The notes: generated by a model not told the origin, from the letters alone. 64,000 nt of DNA from Lithospermum erythrorhizon (GCA_019722365.1 JADFUC010000271.1:1017020-1081019); one strand, 5' to 3'; counted from the first letter of the stretch, positions 26,053 through 38,696 are shown. Numbers and translations: made by a program.

Positions 26053-26192
26053 ATAACCCTAATCAATTCATCTCCTTTCTTGATGGACAAGACATCCACA
26101 ATATTTTCATAACACAATTCAGTTTTATTGATTCCAATTTCTTTATTACATATTATGAAGAAATTCATGTAATCAAATAATTCTTAGTAATA

Positions 26193-26418
26193 CTCCCTCC
26201 AATCCATTTTAATTGGCTACTAGCAGCCGAGATAAATTTTTTATCTTGATTATAACTAATTATATTATTAAAAAAATTTAAAAAGTTAATATTATGAAAG
26301 TATTTTAAAAAACGAATCCAATGATATAAATTTTATATTTTTTAGAATAATGAATAATTGATTGTTAAAGTTTAATTTGTAAAAAAGTTAAACGACAATT
26401 AAAATGGATTGGAGGTGA
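26193..26418. mobile_element. Stowaway (Tc1/mariner-type) MITE
   Basis: The terminal inverted repeats are CTCCCTCCAATCCATTTTAATTG on the left and its near-exact complement (CAATTAAAATGGATTGGAGGTGA) on the right. TA dinucleotides flank both ends (26191-26192 and 26419-26420). At 226 bp with an AT-rich core, it has every Stowaway hallmark and cannot move by itself. Confidence 0.88.
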
Positions 26419-26935
26419 TATTATGAGAAGACTTAAATTTTTTTGCATTAATAAGGCCCCAACCTACTTAGAGTATCCGTCTGCGGCTTCTATTCATGAG
26501 GTCTTTAGTTCGATTTCGAATACTGTGTTCCATAGCAGCCAGACTTGAAGAAAACAGCCTTATTTACATGAGCGCAACGTCATTCTTTAATTTGAATTGT
26601 ATTGTATGATATGTATGTCATTTCTAATCCCAATCATTTGGTTAAAAAAAAAACGAATCCTTTTCATTGGAATCCATACTCCTTTATTGGATGTTCATTT
26701 TTTATTGTTAATTATGCCAAATATTAAAGTTTAATTGATAAATAAAATATAATGTTCCGCTCTAATTTTTGTATTTAGCTTGTCATATATTCGTATTTGA
26801 ATATTAATCGTGTGATACTTCGTTAAGAATATTATGTCAATTTCTCTATATTTCGTTAGGAATCGATCCGGGTATATCCAAGCGGATAACTAGATTCATG
26901 ATTTAATAAACATAACTATACTAATAAAATAAAGG

Positions 26936-27845
26936 TTAATTAGCCATTTGTCCCCTAAATTATATTTTTATTTCAGTTTGTCCCTTGAACTATGCAATCT
27001 TTTCAGACTTGCCTCCTGTACTTTCTATCTTTTCGAGTGTCACTAACTTGTTTCTATATTTCTCGGTTGCCACCTGTCCGTTTTATGTTTAAAATTCGTT
27101 GTTTATTAAAGCTTAAATAGTAGTTTGTCATTAGCAATGCAACAAAGTATAGGGTCTAATGTATAAGGAATGATTAAAATATTTTCTGTGATTCTGATAA
27201 AAGCTTCCCTTCTTTCTTGCTTTTGTGTACTTCCCTCCCACAGCAGACTTTCGACTCTGACTTAAATTTGATACTGGCCAATACTGCCCCCGCTTACATT
27301 GCGTTCCCAAAACTTCCTGCATGCTTAAAGTGCTTTGTACTTGCTGCATCCTTACCACACCACAAACTTTCATGACTATGATGTGCTTTGTGCTTTTAAC
27401 GTCCTCCCTGCCCACGAACTTTCACATTATAAATTTCTTAACAACTTGTTTCTACCCTTTTGCTTCCATGAGCTTTCCCGGCCCAAACTTTCTGACCACC
27501 GATGAAAAAGAAATTTGTGGTTCTTTGAAAGTTCGAGAACAGTGAGAGTATGGTGTCAGAAAGAAATTGATGGAGTTTATTGTAATTATGTCGAATATTT
27601 AAATGTGCCCACTTATCTTTCAAATAGTGTTAGGAACAAAATAGTCATTTAACTTTTTGGTAAGAAAAATGAATTTTAAATGTAAAAAAGGGATGAGGGG
27701 GACGGTCGAGAAAAGATCTGAGGAGTACATAGAGGCGCTACTAAGCCCAGGATAGAAAGTATAGAGGCTGACTGAAAAAAATCGCTGGATTCAGGATGAG
27801 TGAGAAAATAAAAAGCGGATTGAGAGGGAGCAAGCAGTGATGGCC
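26936..27845. mobile_element. Long-TIR (Mutator-like) non-autonomous DNA element
   Basis: The left end (TTAATTAGCCATTTGTCCCC... TTTTCAGACTTGCCTCC... ACTTTCTATC, 26936-27060) resembles the complement of the right end (27700-27845), most clearly ACTTTCTATC with CAGxCxxxCCTC around it. It is flanked by AAATAAAGG (26927-26935) and AAATAAAAG (27846-27854), 8 of 9 identical, as expected for the 9-bp Mutator duplication. The interior has no convincing transposase. Confidence 0.5.
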
Positions 27846-28175
27846 AAATAAAAGAAACTTAGTCCATTAATAATTCAAGAATAAGTAGTTTGAATTGTCA
27901 GTTCGACTTAGGTAATGTCAGTCAAGTAAATATCGGTACACTGCTCTAATACTAGTCAATCCCGAATCTAAATTCAGACTCAAATCTAGGGAATGGAATC
28001 TTCTATTCTTTCGATTTAAAATCGAGGCAATAAAATATAATGAAAGCAGGCTAAATTCAGTAACAACCTTAAACCCGACCACCTGAAAACTCCAACATAG
28101 GTTCCACTCTTGATTCTTTAAGTGCTCACATAATCATCACATGTATGAATTTGGGTCGTAAGAAATCAAGTAATT

Positions 28176-29972
28176 ATGGAGAGAGAAGTGGTGGAAGCTG
28201 AGTTAGTGTTGCCTTCACACTTCAAATTCAAGAAAACTCAGAGTTATGATAAATACCCTAAGGGACAATCCAAAGTTCGCTGGAAGCATATTAAGCAGAT
28301 TATCCAAGCTGAAAATTATCAAAACTACCCCCCTGATGAACCAAATTGTAAGTTTTTAGCTACCCTTTTCAAGATTTGTGTGTTTAAGTTATTGTTATTG
28401 TATGATTTTTTTTTGTTGGTTGGTGTTATTTTGATTTTTGGATAGATAATCAAGAAAAGGGGGTAAAAAAGTGAACTTGATGCTGTAAAATTAAGGGTAT
28501 ATGAATTTGTTAGAAGCATGAAAAATCGAAACTTGACATGAATTATATGCAGGCATATGTGTGATTTCTTCATATTATTGTATTGTTAGTTGAATGTGAT
28601 TGATCATGTGGAATACATAATTTTTGGGACACCTTTTTTGCATATGTCTAGTCAATTGGAGACTTGAGGCTGTAAGAAGGGGTCTTGTAGGAAGTTATTT
28701 GGTAGTGTGGAATGGGAAGAGAGAGCCCCTGTAAGAACATGTTCAATGCTACTCTTGGGTATTTGAAGTGGACTTGCTTAGGAAAGCAAATTATTGACTA
28801 AATGATTAGGGAATGTGTGTTTCCATATGGTGGAGGAGGACTAGATTTGGTTGTAGAATTGCTTTTCGGTAAGCATATGCCGAGTGAGGATGTGTTTGGT
28901 TTGACGCCATGTAAATGACGATCTGATAAAATGTGCTTCAAAGTTAGTACAAAATATTTGTTAAAGATGAGCTTTATTCGTTAAAGATGGTCGTATTTAG
29001 AGAAATAACTATATAGTACAAAATATTGAGTGCAGTAGATGGATTTGGGTCATAGATACAATACTTCAATTGCTTTTATTTCAAAGCTTTATTAGAAATG
29101 TCAACTTGGCTTAAGATTGATTCGAGGTTAACATCTCTGTATTTTGATTTATTGGTTGGACTATTACCCAAGTTCCAAAGGAGAGAGTAACTAATACTCC
29201 GTATATTTTTATATCCGCTGTGAAAGGCTGGAAGATAGTTGGTGTCTGTTAACTCGGTTCATATGTCAGTTTGTTTGCTGCTTATTGTGCCATGTCTCAC
29301 TTCAACAGGGTTCAAAATAATATCGTTTCTGTTTAGTTATGCCTATAACAGCTTTTCTTTCAACATGATGGGCATGATTTACACTATGTACTTTATTTAT
29401 ATTAATCTTACTACTATTTTATTCAGATGTTAACATCGAATCACCTCCTCCTATGCGTCCATGCAAAAGAATTTGTGACATAACTGGATACGAGGTATGC
29501 ATCTTATTTAACCAAGTGTTATCTCTTGATAAGCTTTGTTGTAGGAAATGAATAATCTGTCATGATTAGATACTAGAATGAATTCAATTATCTTGGTGTA
29601 GTAAGACTACAAACTATACATACCAGTTAATTATCTCTATTCTGAGCTTCCATATCCTTAGTAGAGTATACTAAATAAACTAACTCCTCCATTAACTTGG
29701 TTTCGTGACTTAATGTATTATTATCTGAAAAGTAATTCATCTTCCATCTTTATGTATTATTATTTCATGACTTGGTTGTGCTATGATTGTCCTCGCGACT
29801 TATGTTCAATCTAAAAAACTTTTATCTCTGTATGATACAGGCTCCATACTTCGATCCGAGAACTAAACTGCGATATGCTAATGCTGAAGTTTTCAAGATC
29901 ATCAGGTCACTTCCCCCAGATTATGTGAAGAGATACCTTGCTCTCAGAAATGCCTTGGTGGTTATAAGATAG
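28176..29972 (+). CDS. IES6: INO80 chromatin-remodelling complex subunit C (IES6-like)
   Basis: Three exons: 28176-28347, 29427-29494, 29841-29972; product 123 residues. The protein reads [20 protein letters not shown], then [31 protein letters not shown], and a YL1 C-terminal type end with [35 protein letters not shown] and RYLALRNA. This end is the YL1_C domain that defines Ies6/INO80C, a small nuclear subunit that forms a module with Arp5 in the INO80 nucleosome remodeller. Length and exon phases (1, then 0) fit. I see nothing odd in it; intron 1 is about 1.08 kb and contains a TACTCCGTA copy. Confidence 0.93.
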
Positions 29973-30590
29973 TTGTTGATGGAACCGAGAATGAATGAAG
30001 ATCTCACTATTTTTCATAGATCAGATACATGTAATCTATTACTACCACCTCGGCTCCACCTTGAAATAGTTGATTATTTAGGAAAAACTTGTTATCGATT
30101 AGTTTATGGTTTACTTTCTCCAATGCAACTTTCTTTATTCGTCTTATAAAATTATTTAATTTTATTTCTATTATTTTTATTTATATTGACTGAGAAATCG
30201 GCCATATTTGCACCTCATTCTTGAGTCAATTCAGAAATAATTTTCTTATTATAAATATTTATAATAAGGATAATCATATGTATTATTTAATTCTCTATTC
30301 TGCTTGGATCTTCTTCAAAGGTGGTGGGAAATGTCGATCTATTTATTAAAAAAGACACTTTATCCTAAAATGTTACAGAGATGTTTTTATTTGGGACATC
30401 CAAGTCATTGTATTTGTGAGAGAATATTGTGGAGAAATTTATTCTGAAATCTTTTTTTAAATATGAAAAGTTTAAGTCCCTAATAATTTGGGATGGAGAA
30501 TGCAGAAATACACATTAAGGGTGGGTGGTAGGGGTTGGGTGTGTGTCTTTTAAGCTTACTCTGTGGTTTATTCTTGATTCTAGGATGCCA
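29973..30590. other. Spacer between IES6-like and oil-body genes
   Basis: About 620 bp, AT-rich. It holds the 3' UTR of the IES6-like gene. No coding sequence or repeat was recognised. Confidence 0.5.
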
Positions 30591-30595
30591 CAATA

Positions 30596-30645
30596 CATGC
30601 ATGTAACTTTACGTGGAACTCTCAAAACAAACCACATATGCATGC
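30596..30645 (+). promoter_or_regulatory. Seed-type promoter cluster: two RY motifs and an ACGTGG element
   Basis: CATGCATG at 30596-30603, ACGTGG at 30611-30616 and ATGCATGC at 30638-30645, 120-170 bp before the start codon of the oil-body protein. RY elements (CATGCA) bind B3 regulators such as ABI3, FUS3 and LEC2; ACGTG cores bind ABA-response bZIPs. Their grouping matches the expected seed expression of the gene. Confidence 0.65.
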
Positions 30646-30763
30646 TTACCTGTTCAACATGCTAATTCTTTTCAAGATGAATCTCATACACCTTCAAACT
30701 TCATCTCCAAAACAAACTCTGCAAGAACTACACAGAAAACCAACAATTTATATTTATTGATCA

Positions 30764-32993
30764 ATGGCTTCAAGTGATGAAACTCCAGAGGCAATGCCTC
30801 AAGGAGATGGATCAGTACCTCCAGGAAAACCCATGACGATGGGGCAACATTTGATAGACAAAGGGACTCAAATTGCACAAACTATGCAACCTATCAAGCA
30901 AATGACTCTGCATGCTTGCACTTTTTCTTCATATAGTCATGACATGAGTCGTCTCATTGAGGCTCATCATCTTATCACTCGGCTTAGTCAAGATTTTCTT
31001 CAGTGTGCTGTTTATGATTCTGATCACTCAGATGCCAAACTAATTGGTATACATAAATTTTTATAAAGGAAATGAAAAATTGTAATTCTATTTTTTTTTT
31101 CATTTTGAATCAAGAATTATGAATCTATAGGCTAGCTATTTGATGTACATTATTTTTATTTTCACATCTCCTGCTCCTTACATTCTTGATTTTGAATCAA
31201 GACATCTAAGTGTCTGCAAGCCTCGAAACCATTAGATTAATTCGATGTCCTCACCTATTTTGATGTTTATTTAATTGCAGGGATTGAATATATAGTTTCA
31301 ACTAAAGTCTTTGAGACTCTTCCACCAGAGGAACAAAAGCTGTGGCATTCTCATGGTTTTGAGGTTTCCTTGCCTTTTTATTATCTATAATATGGAGTAT
31401 TAGTTATTTCTTCATTATATAACCATTCTTTCAATTTCACCTTGATATTAGGGATCTAATATCATACATATGTTAGGTTAGTTTAGTTGGTTCAAATCCT
31501 CAGTGACCTCTCCCTCCGTTCTAAAAGATTGAGCACTGATAGTTGTACTTTTAACTTTGATGATATTTTTGTTTATATCCTACGTGTTTACATTGTGGAA
31601 GTATAATACTAACGAATGAAAATATATTGAGTATTTATATTTAAGGTAAAAAGTTTAAAAAGAATCTGTTATCGAAAAGTTAATTGATCAATTTTTTACC
31701 TTACTTTATAAATATAATTTTTTTGATGTTGGATTTGTTTTTAATATTATTTTCGAAACATTTTATTTGTAACTTAAAATCTAAAACGCAGATTAAGCAA
31801 GTTGAAATGGTGTAGGTGACCTCGGGGTTGTGGGTGAATCCACGTTTTCCAGAGATGTTTCAGAAGTCAGAACTCCAAGATCTAGCTCAGACTTATGGCA
31901 AGTTTTGGTGCACTTGGCAAGTTGACAGAGGTAATTAGTTACATATATTCCTATATTTCTTTAATGGTTCTTGGATCTCAGTAAGGATGAATCTTATTTA
32001 AGGGAAGCAAATGCTACTCAAAGGGGTAGCTAATTTTTTTAAAAGTATGAAGGGTAAGTGGTAACTAAGACTGTAAACAAGTTCAATTCGAGCAGAGCAG
32101 ATCAGCTTAGGAATCGAAAATATACTTAGAAATTAGATAGCAGGTTGGGTTCGAAATAAATAACCGAATGTATTTCGGTTCGGTTTTTTCTAGAACCGAT
32201 CTGATTCGGGTGAATCGATTTACTTATTAATTAAAAAAATTAAATATGTATATATAACCGAAAATAATAGAAATGACCCAGAAAATAGCGAAGAACCGGG
32301 CGGAACCGGCCAGACGAGCCGGTTTCGATCCATCCCAAAATAACCCGGCAGGTTGATTCAGTTCTTATTTTACCATGCGGCAAGAATCGACGCATTTGGA
32401 ATGCCCAGTGGTAACTATCAAGGATAAAATGTTAGGGGGATCACATTATTTAGCTACACAAACTCTCGTTCTATTTCCCCTCGCTCGTTGCTCCTAAGTT
32501 CTAGTTCCGCAAATTGAAATAGCTACATGTCAAAGAGTCTCGGATTACATGATGTTAGATGGAAGTTCTTAAATCAACTTGTAATGATGATAGGTACTTT
32601 TACATGGTATTATTTCAGAGATAGATATTCTTAAAGTTACTTGTTATTTAATAGTTTCACTAATGATATGTGTAGTTGTTAGGCTTTTGAGGACGGAGTT
32701 AGTTGTTTAATGTCTTTTTTTATATTGTTGTGTTAGGTGATATTCTTCCTCTTGGTGCACCAGCCTTGATGATGTCTCCACAAGGGGTGAACCTGGGGAT
32801 GGTGCCGCCGGAGATGATTAAGAAGAGGGATGAGAAGTACAAATTATCTTGTGAGTCTCTAATGGCAAAGAGAGCTGATATAGTTGTACCACAATCCATG
32901 AACTTGGCCGACTATTGGATGAAGTCTGATGGAAAGGGTTTTGCCATTGATATTGAGCCCACAGATATGAAAGAAAGAGAACCATTTCCCTGA
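30764..32993 (+). CDS. Oil-body-associated protein (OBAP, DUF1264)
   Basis: Four exons: 30764-31046, 31281-31363, 31816-31930, 32737-32993; product 245 residues. Recognisable DUF1264 blocks: [106 protein letters not shown] proteins associate with seed lipid droplets and affect their shape; the biochemical activity is not established. There is no oleosin-type hairpin. A poly(A) signal AATAAA follows at 33023-33028. Upstream RY/ACGT motifs suit seed expression. The N-terminus ([10 protein letters not shown]) suggests the OBAP2-type subgroup, but I did not resolve this. Confidence 0.92.
31508..31545. repeat. Possible one-sided Stowaway end in intron 2
   Basis: CTCCCTCCGTTCTAAAAGATTGAGCA is typical of the left end of plant Stowaway elements, but no complementary right end was found before exon 3. 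It may be truncated. Confidence 0.4.
32068..32406. mobile_element. 339-bp insert flanked by 11-bp direct repeats in intron 3
   Basis: AGTGGTAACTA lies at 32057-32067 and again at 32407-32417. The insert is rich in CGGTT/AACCG phrases (TTTCGGTTCGG, GAACCGGGCGGAACCGGCC). The two ends are not convincing inverted repeats. The flanking repeat looks like a target-site duplication. Confidence 0.55.
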
Positions 32994-35026
32994 ATTTTAT
33001 ACATGCAATAACTAGTGTAATGAATAAATATTCCAACTTTCTTCTAGACAAAGACTTCCATATGCTAATAATGCAAAACTATATATCAAAGAAATTAAAA
33101 TGTAAGCAATGTTTTAAAAAAAAAAATTAGCGATGAAGTGTATCATTATATAGATTCTTGTGAAAGTTTGGGTTAGATGTTATCAGGTGTGAGTTGCTCG
33201 GTAAAATAATCTTATGTGAAAGTTTGAATCGGTCTCAGCTAGCTATTAAAATTTATCGGTAAATGTAACTAACGTTGAGAAGCTTGGAAGTTGAATTGAG
33301 CGGCAGATCACAATCAGTGATACTTTCAATTATAGTGTCAAGTCATCAAAAGAAGGAAGTTTGTTCAAGGGGAAATTATATAAATACACGGTTTGTATAA
33401 ATTTGTTATAAAATTAATAAGTTTCTCAATAAATGTATTAAATGAATGGAAGAGATGCACTACTCTCAAAGTTCAAATTAATTGCATTACCATTTCAAAA
33501 GATTGAAATTTTGGTCATGAGTATATTTTTAGTTATATTATGAAAAGATATAAGAAAATCATAATATGAATTATTTATAGAAATAAATCTATTGTTATCA
33601 ATTCTATATATATTTAATATAATAAGAAATGAATTATTATTTATTGGTAAACATTTCACATTATTAAAACTAGGAACATCGATTTATTTGATCCTAATCA
33701 CAACAATATGTCATATTTCCATAGTGTAATTTTGCTCATCTCATTTCATACAATTTTTATTAAATGAAACATCAATTGTAACCTTGGTTATCGATGTTAG
33801 AAAATTCTATTATATAAGAATAATGAACTAATGACTTTTTATAACTGATAATTAAGACTATAATTAAAATATGTGTTGTAGTGATACGAAAATTACTATC
33901 CTTCTAACTAGTGCACATGTTGCAACATAAGATAATACTATGATTACCAATGATTTGTTACTTAATTAGTAAAGGTAAAAGCCTTCTCAAATGTTCCCTA
34001 ATCACATTTTGCATGTTACAATATTTATATTTCACGTGGGTTTCCTCTTCCACAGATCCAATGATCATTTGATTATGGTGTCTGATTAACTTACATCAAG
34101 TAATCACGTGAACCAAGAAATTAACCAACAAATTAAAGAGTTTCTTCAAATTGTTTTGCACTTCTTAAGTAAGAAATGGGAGCATCTATATATATATACT
34201 GTAAAATTAGCCATACTATTTAAAATTATATATGATATCTTAAGCATATAGTAATATTTTTTTTTTTCAACTTAACTCTTATTGTCGCATCATACTGTTT
34301 AATAATTATATGTGACTTAGGCATACAATAAATACCTTAATCATTTCTGGTATACTCCTAATATTGCTAATGATAGTATAATACTTCATTCGTTTTTTTT
34401 TATAATGGTCATCCTAAATTAAAAGCTTTCTTTTAAAATATTTTTCTATTTATATTTTAATGCATATTTAGTCCAATTTTTTCTAATATATCCCTATCGA
34501 AAGTCTCTTATATTTGTATTCTCTATTTTATTGTATTAGCAGTTTACCGTTCTTAACTCGTTTTTTAATCATTTCATATACAAATTTATGACTTTATCAT
34601 ATTTTATTTCAAATTATGATAATTTAATCCACTTATAAATTATTGAATCGAAATATGAAAACGATTTTTGGATTCAGAGTAAGCAAGGACCAAAAGTGAA
34701 GCTACAAGTGTATTCTTGGAATCCCAAAGTCCCCGTACATACACCAGTCGGCAGTCACGTATCAGTCCAGCTCTTCACTGTAGTATTATACATCTGACTC
34801 TTTTTATCATTTTCAAATATTGTAATGAAACTTCACAGGCCACACACAAATTATTAATATTCTTGAAATCCAAATAATAATATAGTAACAAAATAAATTA
34901 GTGATACAATTTGTGCTACATAGCTACCTACTTCATAATATAGTATAGGCTAGAGAGAGAGTGATAATTGTTGTTTTTTTATTTGCAGGTAACCCAAGAA
35001 CAATTTGGTTGATTTAAGGTTACAAG
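32994..35026. other. AT-rich intergenic region and 5' leader
   Basis: About 2 kb, with only chance ORFs. A probable 5' UTR intron of the next gene ends at 34988 (ATTTGCAG), 38 nt before its start codon. Confidence 0.45.
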
Positions 35027-37606
35027 ATGCCTTCAGGTTCTAGGAAGAGAAAAGCTGCCAAGAAAAAGCAGGGGAAATTTACCCATTCCTCTGTTAACCA
35101 AAGTGCTGCTACTACTTCATCTACTCATGGTATTGATTGTATATGCAATTATGCATATTGGTGTATTTTGATTTCATGTACTTGTTGCACTTAGATGGTA
35201 TTTGTGAAAATTGTTGTTTTTTTAGGCTGTCTGAATAATGATAATATGGTAATTAGTACATATGAGTCTTTTGATTTCATGTACTTGTTGCACCTTGGTG
35301 GTATTTGTGAAAAGATTGTTTTTTAGGCTGTGTGAATACTGATAGTATTGTACATATCTGTGTGTTTTGATTTTATGTACTTGTTGCACCTTGATGGTTT
35401 TTTAGGAAAAGATTGTTTTTTTAGGATGTCTGAATACTGATAGTATAGAACATATCTGTGTTTTGATTCTATGTACTTGTTGCACCTTGATGGTATTTGG
35501 GAAAAAGGTTGGATTTTTAGGCCGTCTGAATCAAATCCCCACAAACCCATCTGTCTTTTCAATTATTGAACATATTTTCCACTTGATCTGTCTGTTAACA
35601 TGCCTTTGTAGGTAGGCCTGTTCTTTTGTTTTGCTTGATTTATCATTTTCTTGTTTGCCCTTTTATCTACTGGAAAATTATGTCAACTTTATCAATAAAG
35701 TATGGTTATTGTAGTGGAATGTTATATTATATATATAGTATTGGATCTTTTAGAAGTTAATGCTTACCATGATTGAGCAATTTTGCTGTAAAGGTCAGAA
35801 CTTTGTTAGTTGGAGTATTAATTTTCTTGATTGATTTAGCAGTACTTGTGTTGTCAAGGGAAGGTGGTGTACCTAAATTACAGCTATGATAAGTTATGTT
35901 ATATCCTGTATGATCTGTGTTCATTAGTATTTAGCTTGGCTTATATCGGTGTATGTAATTTGATTGAATTCGTGCTTAACGCTTGGAAATGGAACACCAT
36001 ATGTTAGGGGGTGAGGATTTGAAGCACCATGAAAGTGATGGTGATCATAACACTGACGGTGATGTGCAAGTTGAGAAAGCAGCAGGCCAGGACCATGGTG
36101 GTGGTCAGTTTGAGGGGGAACCAAAGCCAGGCAATGGGTTTGATCAGAAGAAGGGAGACTCATCTAGCAGTGACAGCAGTAGTGATTCTGATGATGGTTC
36201 TCCGAAAGTAGAGAAAAATCTAACGATTGTGGAAAATGCCCCTGAAATTGATTTGGCTGAAGAGGAACATCCGGTGTCTGAACTACGCATTGAAGTTACT
36301 CCTACTCCCCTAGTGACCAAATTGGATGACCCTGTAGCGGAATGTGCATCTGAAGTTGTTGGAGATAACATTTTGGTACTCGATGAGAAGGTTCTTGTTG
36401 AATCTGGAGCTTCAGCTGATAGTTCTACTAGTCCTAACGTTGTTGAATTGGGACATAAGGAAAATGGGGAGGCGAATTTGATTTCATCTGTAGAAAGTGC
36501 TAGACTACCTTTAGTCACAAATGAGCTGACACCAGAGGATCAGAAGGAACCTGGAGTCATGGAAAATGCTCCTGAAATCGATTTGGTTGAAGACAAACAC
36601 TCGGTGTCTGAACTACCAGCTGAAGTTACTCATGCATCTCTTGTGACCAAATTGGATGACTCTGTAGCAGAATGTGTATCTGAAGTTGTGGGAGAAAACA
36701 ATTCGGTACTCGATGAGAAGATTCTTGTTCCTTTAGCTTCAGCTGATAGTTCTAGTAGTCCTGGTGTGGTTGAATTGGGACAAAAGGAAAATGGGGAGGC
36801 AAATTTGAGTTCACCTGAACTAACTGCTAGTCTACCTGAAGTCACAAAGGAGCTGGCACAAGCTGATCAGAAGGAATCTGTTGTGGAAAATGCCCCTGAA
36901 ATTGATTTCATCGAAGAGGAACATCTGGTGTCTGAACTGCCTGTTGAAGTTACTCGTACGCCTCCAGTGACCAAAATGGTTGACCCTGTTTCAGAATGTG
37001 TATCTGAAGATGTGGGAGAGAACATTTCGGTACTCAATGAAAAAGTTATTGTGGTACCTGGGGATCCAGCCTATTGTTTTACTAGTCCTGATGTGGTTGA
37101 ATTTGGACAAAAGGAAAATGGGGAGGTGAATTCGAATTCACCAGTAGAAAGTTCTAGACTATCTGAAGTCACAAAGGAGCTGGCACCAGAAAATCAGAAG
37201 GATGAAAATGCTAGTCTACCTGAAGTAACAACGGAGCTGGCACCAGAGGAGAAGAAGAATGAAATTATTGATGTGGCAGCAACTTCAGAAGCTGCAGTCC
37301 ACAGTAACGAAGAGAAGTTGGTGCTTTCATATAATGCCCCAAGAGTTGATACTACTTTACATGCTGAAGATGTGAAAGAGTCTGAAGTTCTTGGATCTGT
37401 GGATAGCAAGGTGTTGTAATGTGCTCTTCTTCTAGTTAATTTTGTTTGACCATTGAATCCTCATCATGAGTATCATGAATTTTCAAAGTTTTTTGTCTAT
37501 TACATGTTTGCAGGCCTGTGTCACCTCCACAGTTCAACAAGGTCAAGCAACTTCTTGGAAGAGTTGTTGCGGACTCTTTGAGGCATTTGCAGGCACCAGT
37601 AGATAA
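35027..37606 (+). CDS. Acidic repeat protein with conserved Lys-rich start and Cys-containing C-terminus, function unknown
   Basis: Three exons: 35027-35129, 36008-37410, 37514-37606; 532 residues. It starts MPSGSRKRKAAKKKQ, then a Ser/Asp-rich patch (SSSSDSSSDSDDGS) and three tandem acidic repeats of about 108 residues, each opening with VENAPEID or MENAPEID. It ends SWKSCCGLFEAFAG. The basic start and SWKSCCGLFE end recur, as I remember, in plant proteins often auto-named neurofilament-like or unc-89-like, names without functional meaning. The C-terminal double Cys near the end could be an acylation site; that is speculation. It is probably largely disordered. The large central exon has tandemly duplicated. 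Confidence 0.75.
35140..35535. repeat. Four tandem copies of a 96-103 bp unit in intron 1
   Basis: Units share TGATTTCATGTACTTGTTGC followed by a GATGGTATTTG-like block, a T-run, TTTTTAGG and GTCTGAAT. Copies of ATTTCATG lie near 35171, 35274, 35370 and 35466. Each copy brings its own pyrimidine run plus AG, so it also multiplies potential 3' splice sites. Confidence 0.85.
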
Positions 37607-38690
37607 TTGCAGGTAATTTACTTTCTTTTAGAACTTCAACGTTACTTGGTTTTGGAAATCTTGGAATTGAAAATATGTTTGTTGTTACGATACTGTGAAG
37701 TGCATATGACGTGATCCATCTTTCCACTTAAATTTTTAAGACTTCATGTTTGAACAATGGGGTTGGTTATTGTTCTTCAGCCATCAATTCACTCATCTGT
37801 TTTATGTTTCCGTACTGCTTCTCGATCTTTTACATATGTTCGATTCATGCAGTCTATTTTTCAAAATATGATAGGACTGGAAATGGATGTGAACTTCTTA
37901 CTTAACTATTTGTAGTGAAAACACTTCTCAAATGCTTAGTTAAACTTATCAATCATGAGGACAACGAATATCTCTTGAATCTTGACATTTGGAGAAGGAA
38001 AGTTGTACTTCCCCATGTGTTCCAGTGTTTCATGCATGTTTCTGAATTAACATGAAGCATGTGATTGAGAACATCGAGTTGCTGCAATTGTAAAAACGTC
38101 TTCCTAAGCCTTAAGTTAATGTCGTCAACTACTCAACTCTCTATCCCTGTCTGGAAAAAAGGATGTTTGGGGGAAATGAACACTTAGATGGTTGACATCT
38201 AAGAAAGGACTCGTGACTCGCTTTTCCTCCGTTCTGTCGTAGTGTCTGCACTAAAGTTAAATGTGACTAATTTAATGTGTTTTGCTTCATATGATGTAGG
38301 ATTATTGGAGCATGAAGCAGCATGATTGGACAAATCTCCAACTATACTACCCGAGGTCGTGCACGTCGTAGGTGTGAGAATTCTCTTCAGCAATAGACGC
38401 GCTTATGACCTTGCTGTACACAATATAAATTTTCCTTGAAAGATCTTGATATAAGTCGATTGTTTGTCTAAAAATTGCAGTGGCTACTGATTTTGTGTCA
38501 TCTACATTCTAGTTTGTGGATTTGATACTTGTGTAGAGAGTTTGGTTTTGAAAGCTTCGTTATTTCTTGAGTTCTTATTGTTGGTTATACTGTCTCCGGA
38601 AACTGGTCTCTACACATCACATTCTTGATCTGTGGGTTATTTGTATCTACGTTCAATCTTTTTTAGTTATCGAGTCATATATGATATTTT
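37607..38690. other. 3' UTR and spacer downstream of the acidic repeat gene
   Basis: No further coding exon was supported. A GT just after the stop (37612) could be a donor for a 3' UTR intron. Confidence 0.35.
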
Positions 38691-38696
38691 CTTATA

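Noticed and set aside
27131..27623. Small ORFs within the long-TIR element as transposase remnants
   Set aside because: No catalytic motif or similarity to transposases recognised on either strand.
36144..37409. Antisense ORFs on the acidic repeat gene
   Set aside because: Ser/Thr-rich mirror frames of Glu/Val codons; the repeats in them merely echo the forward repeats.
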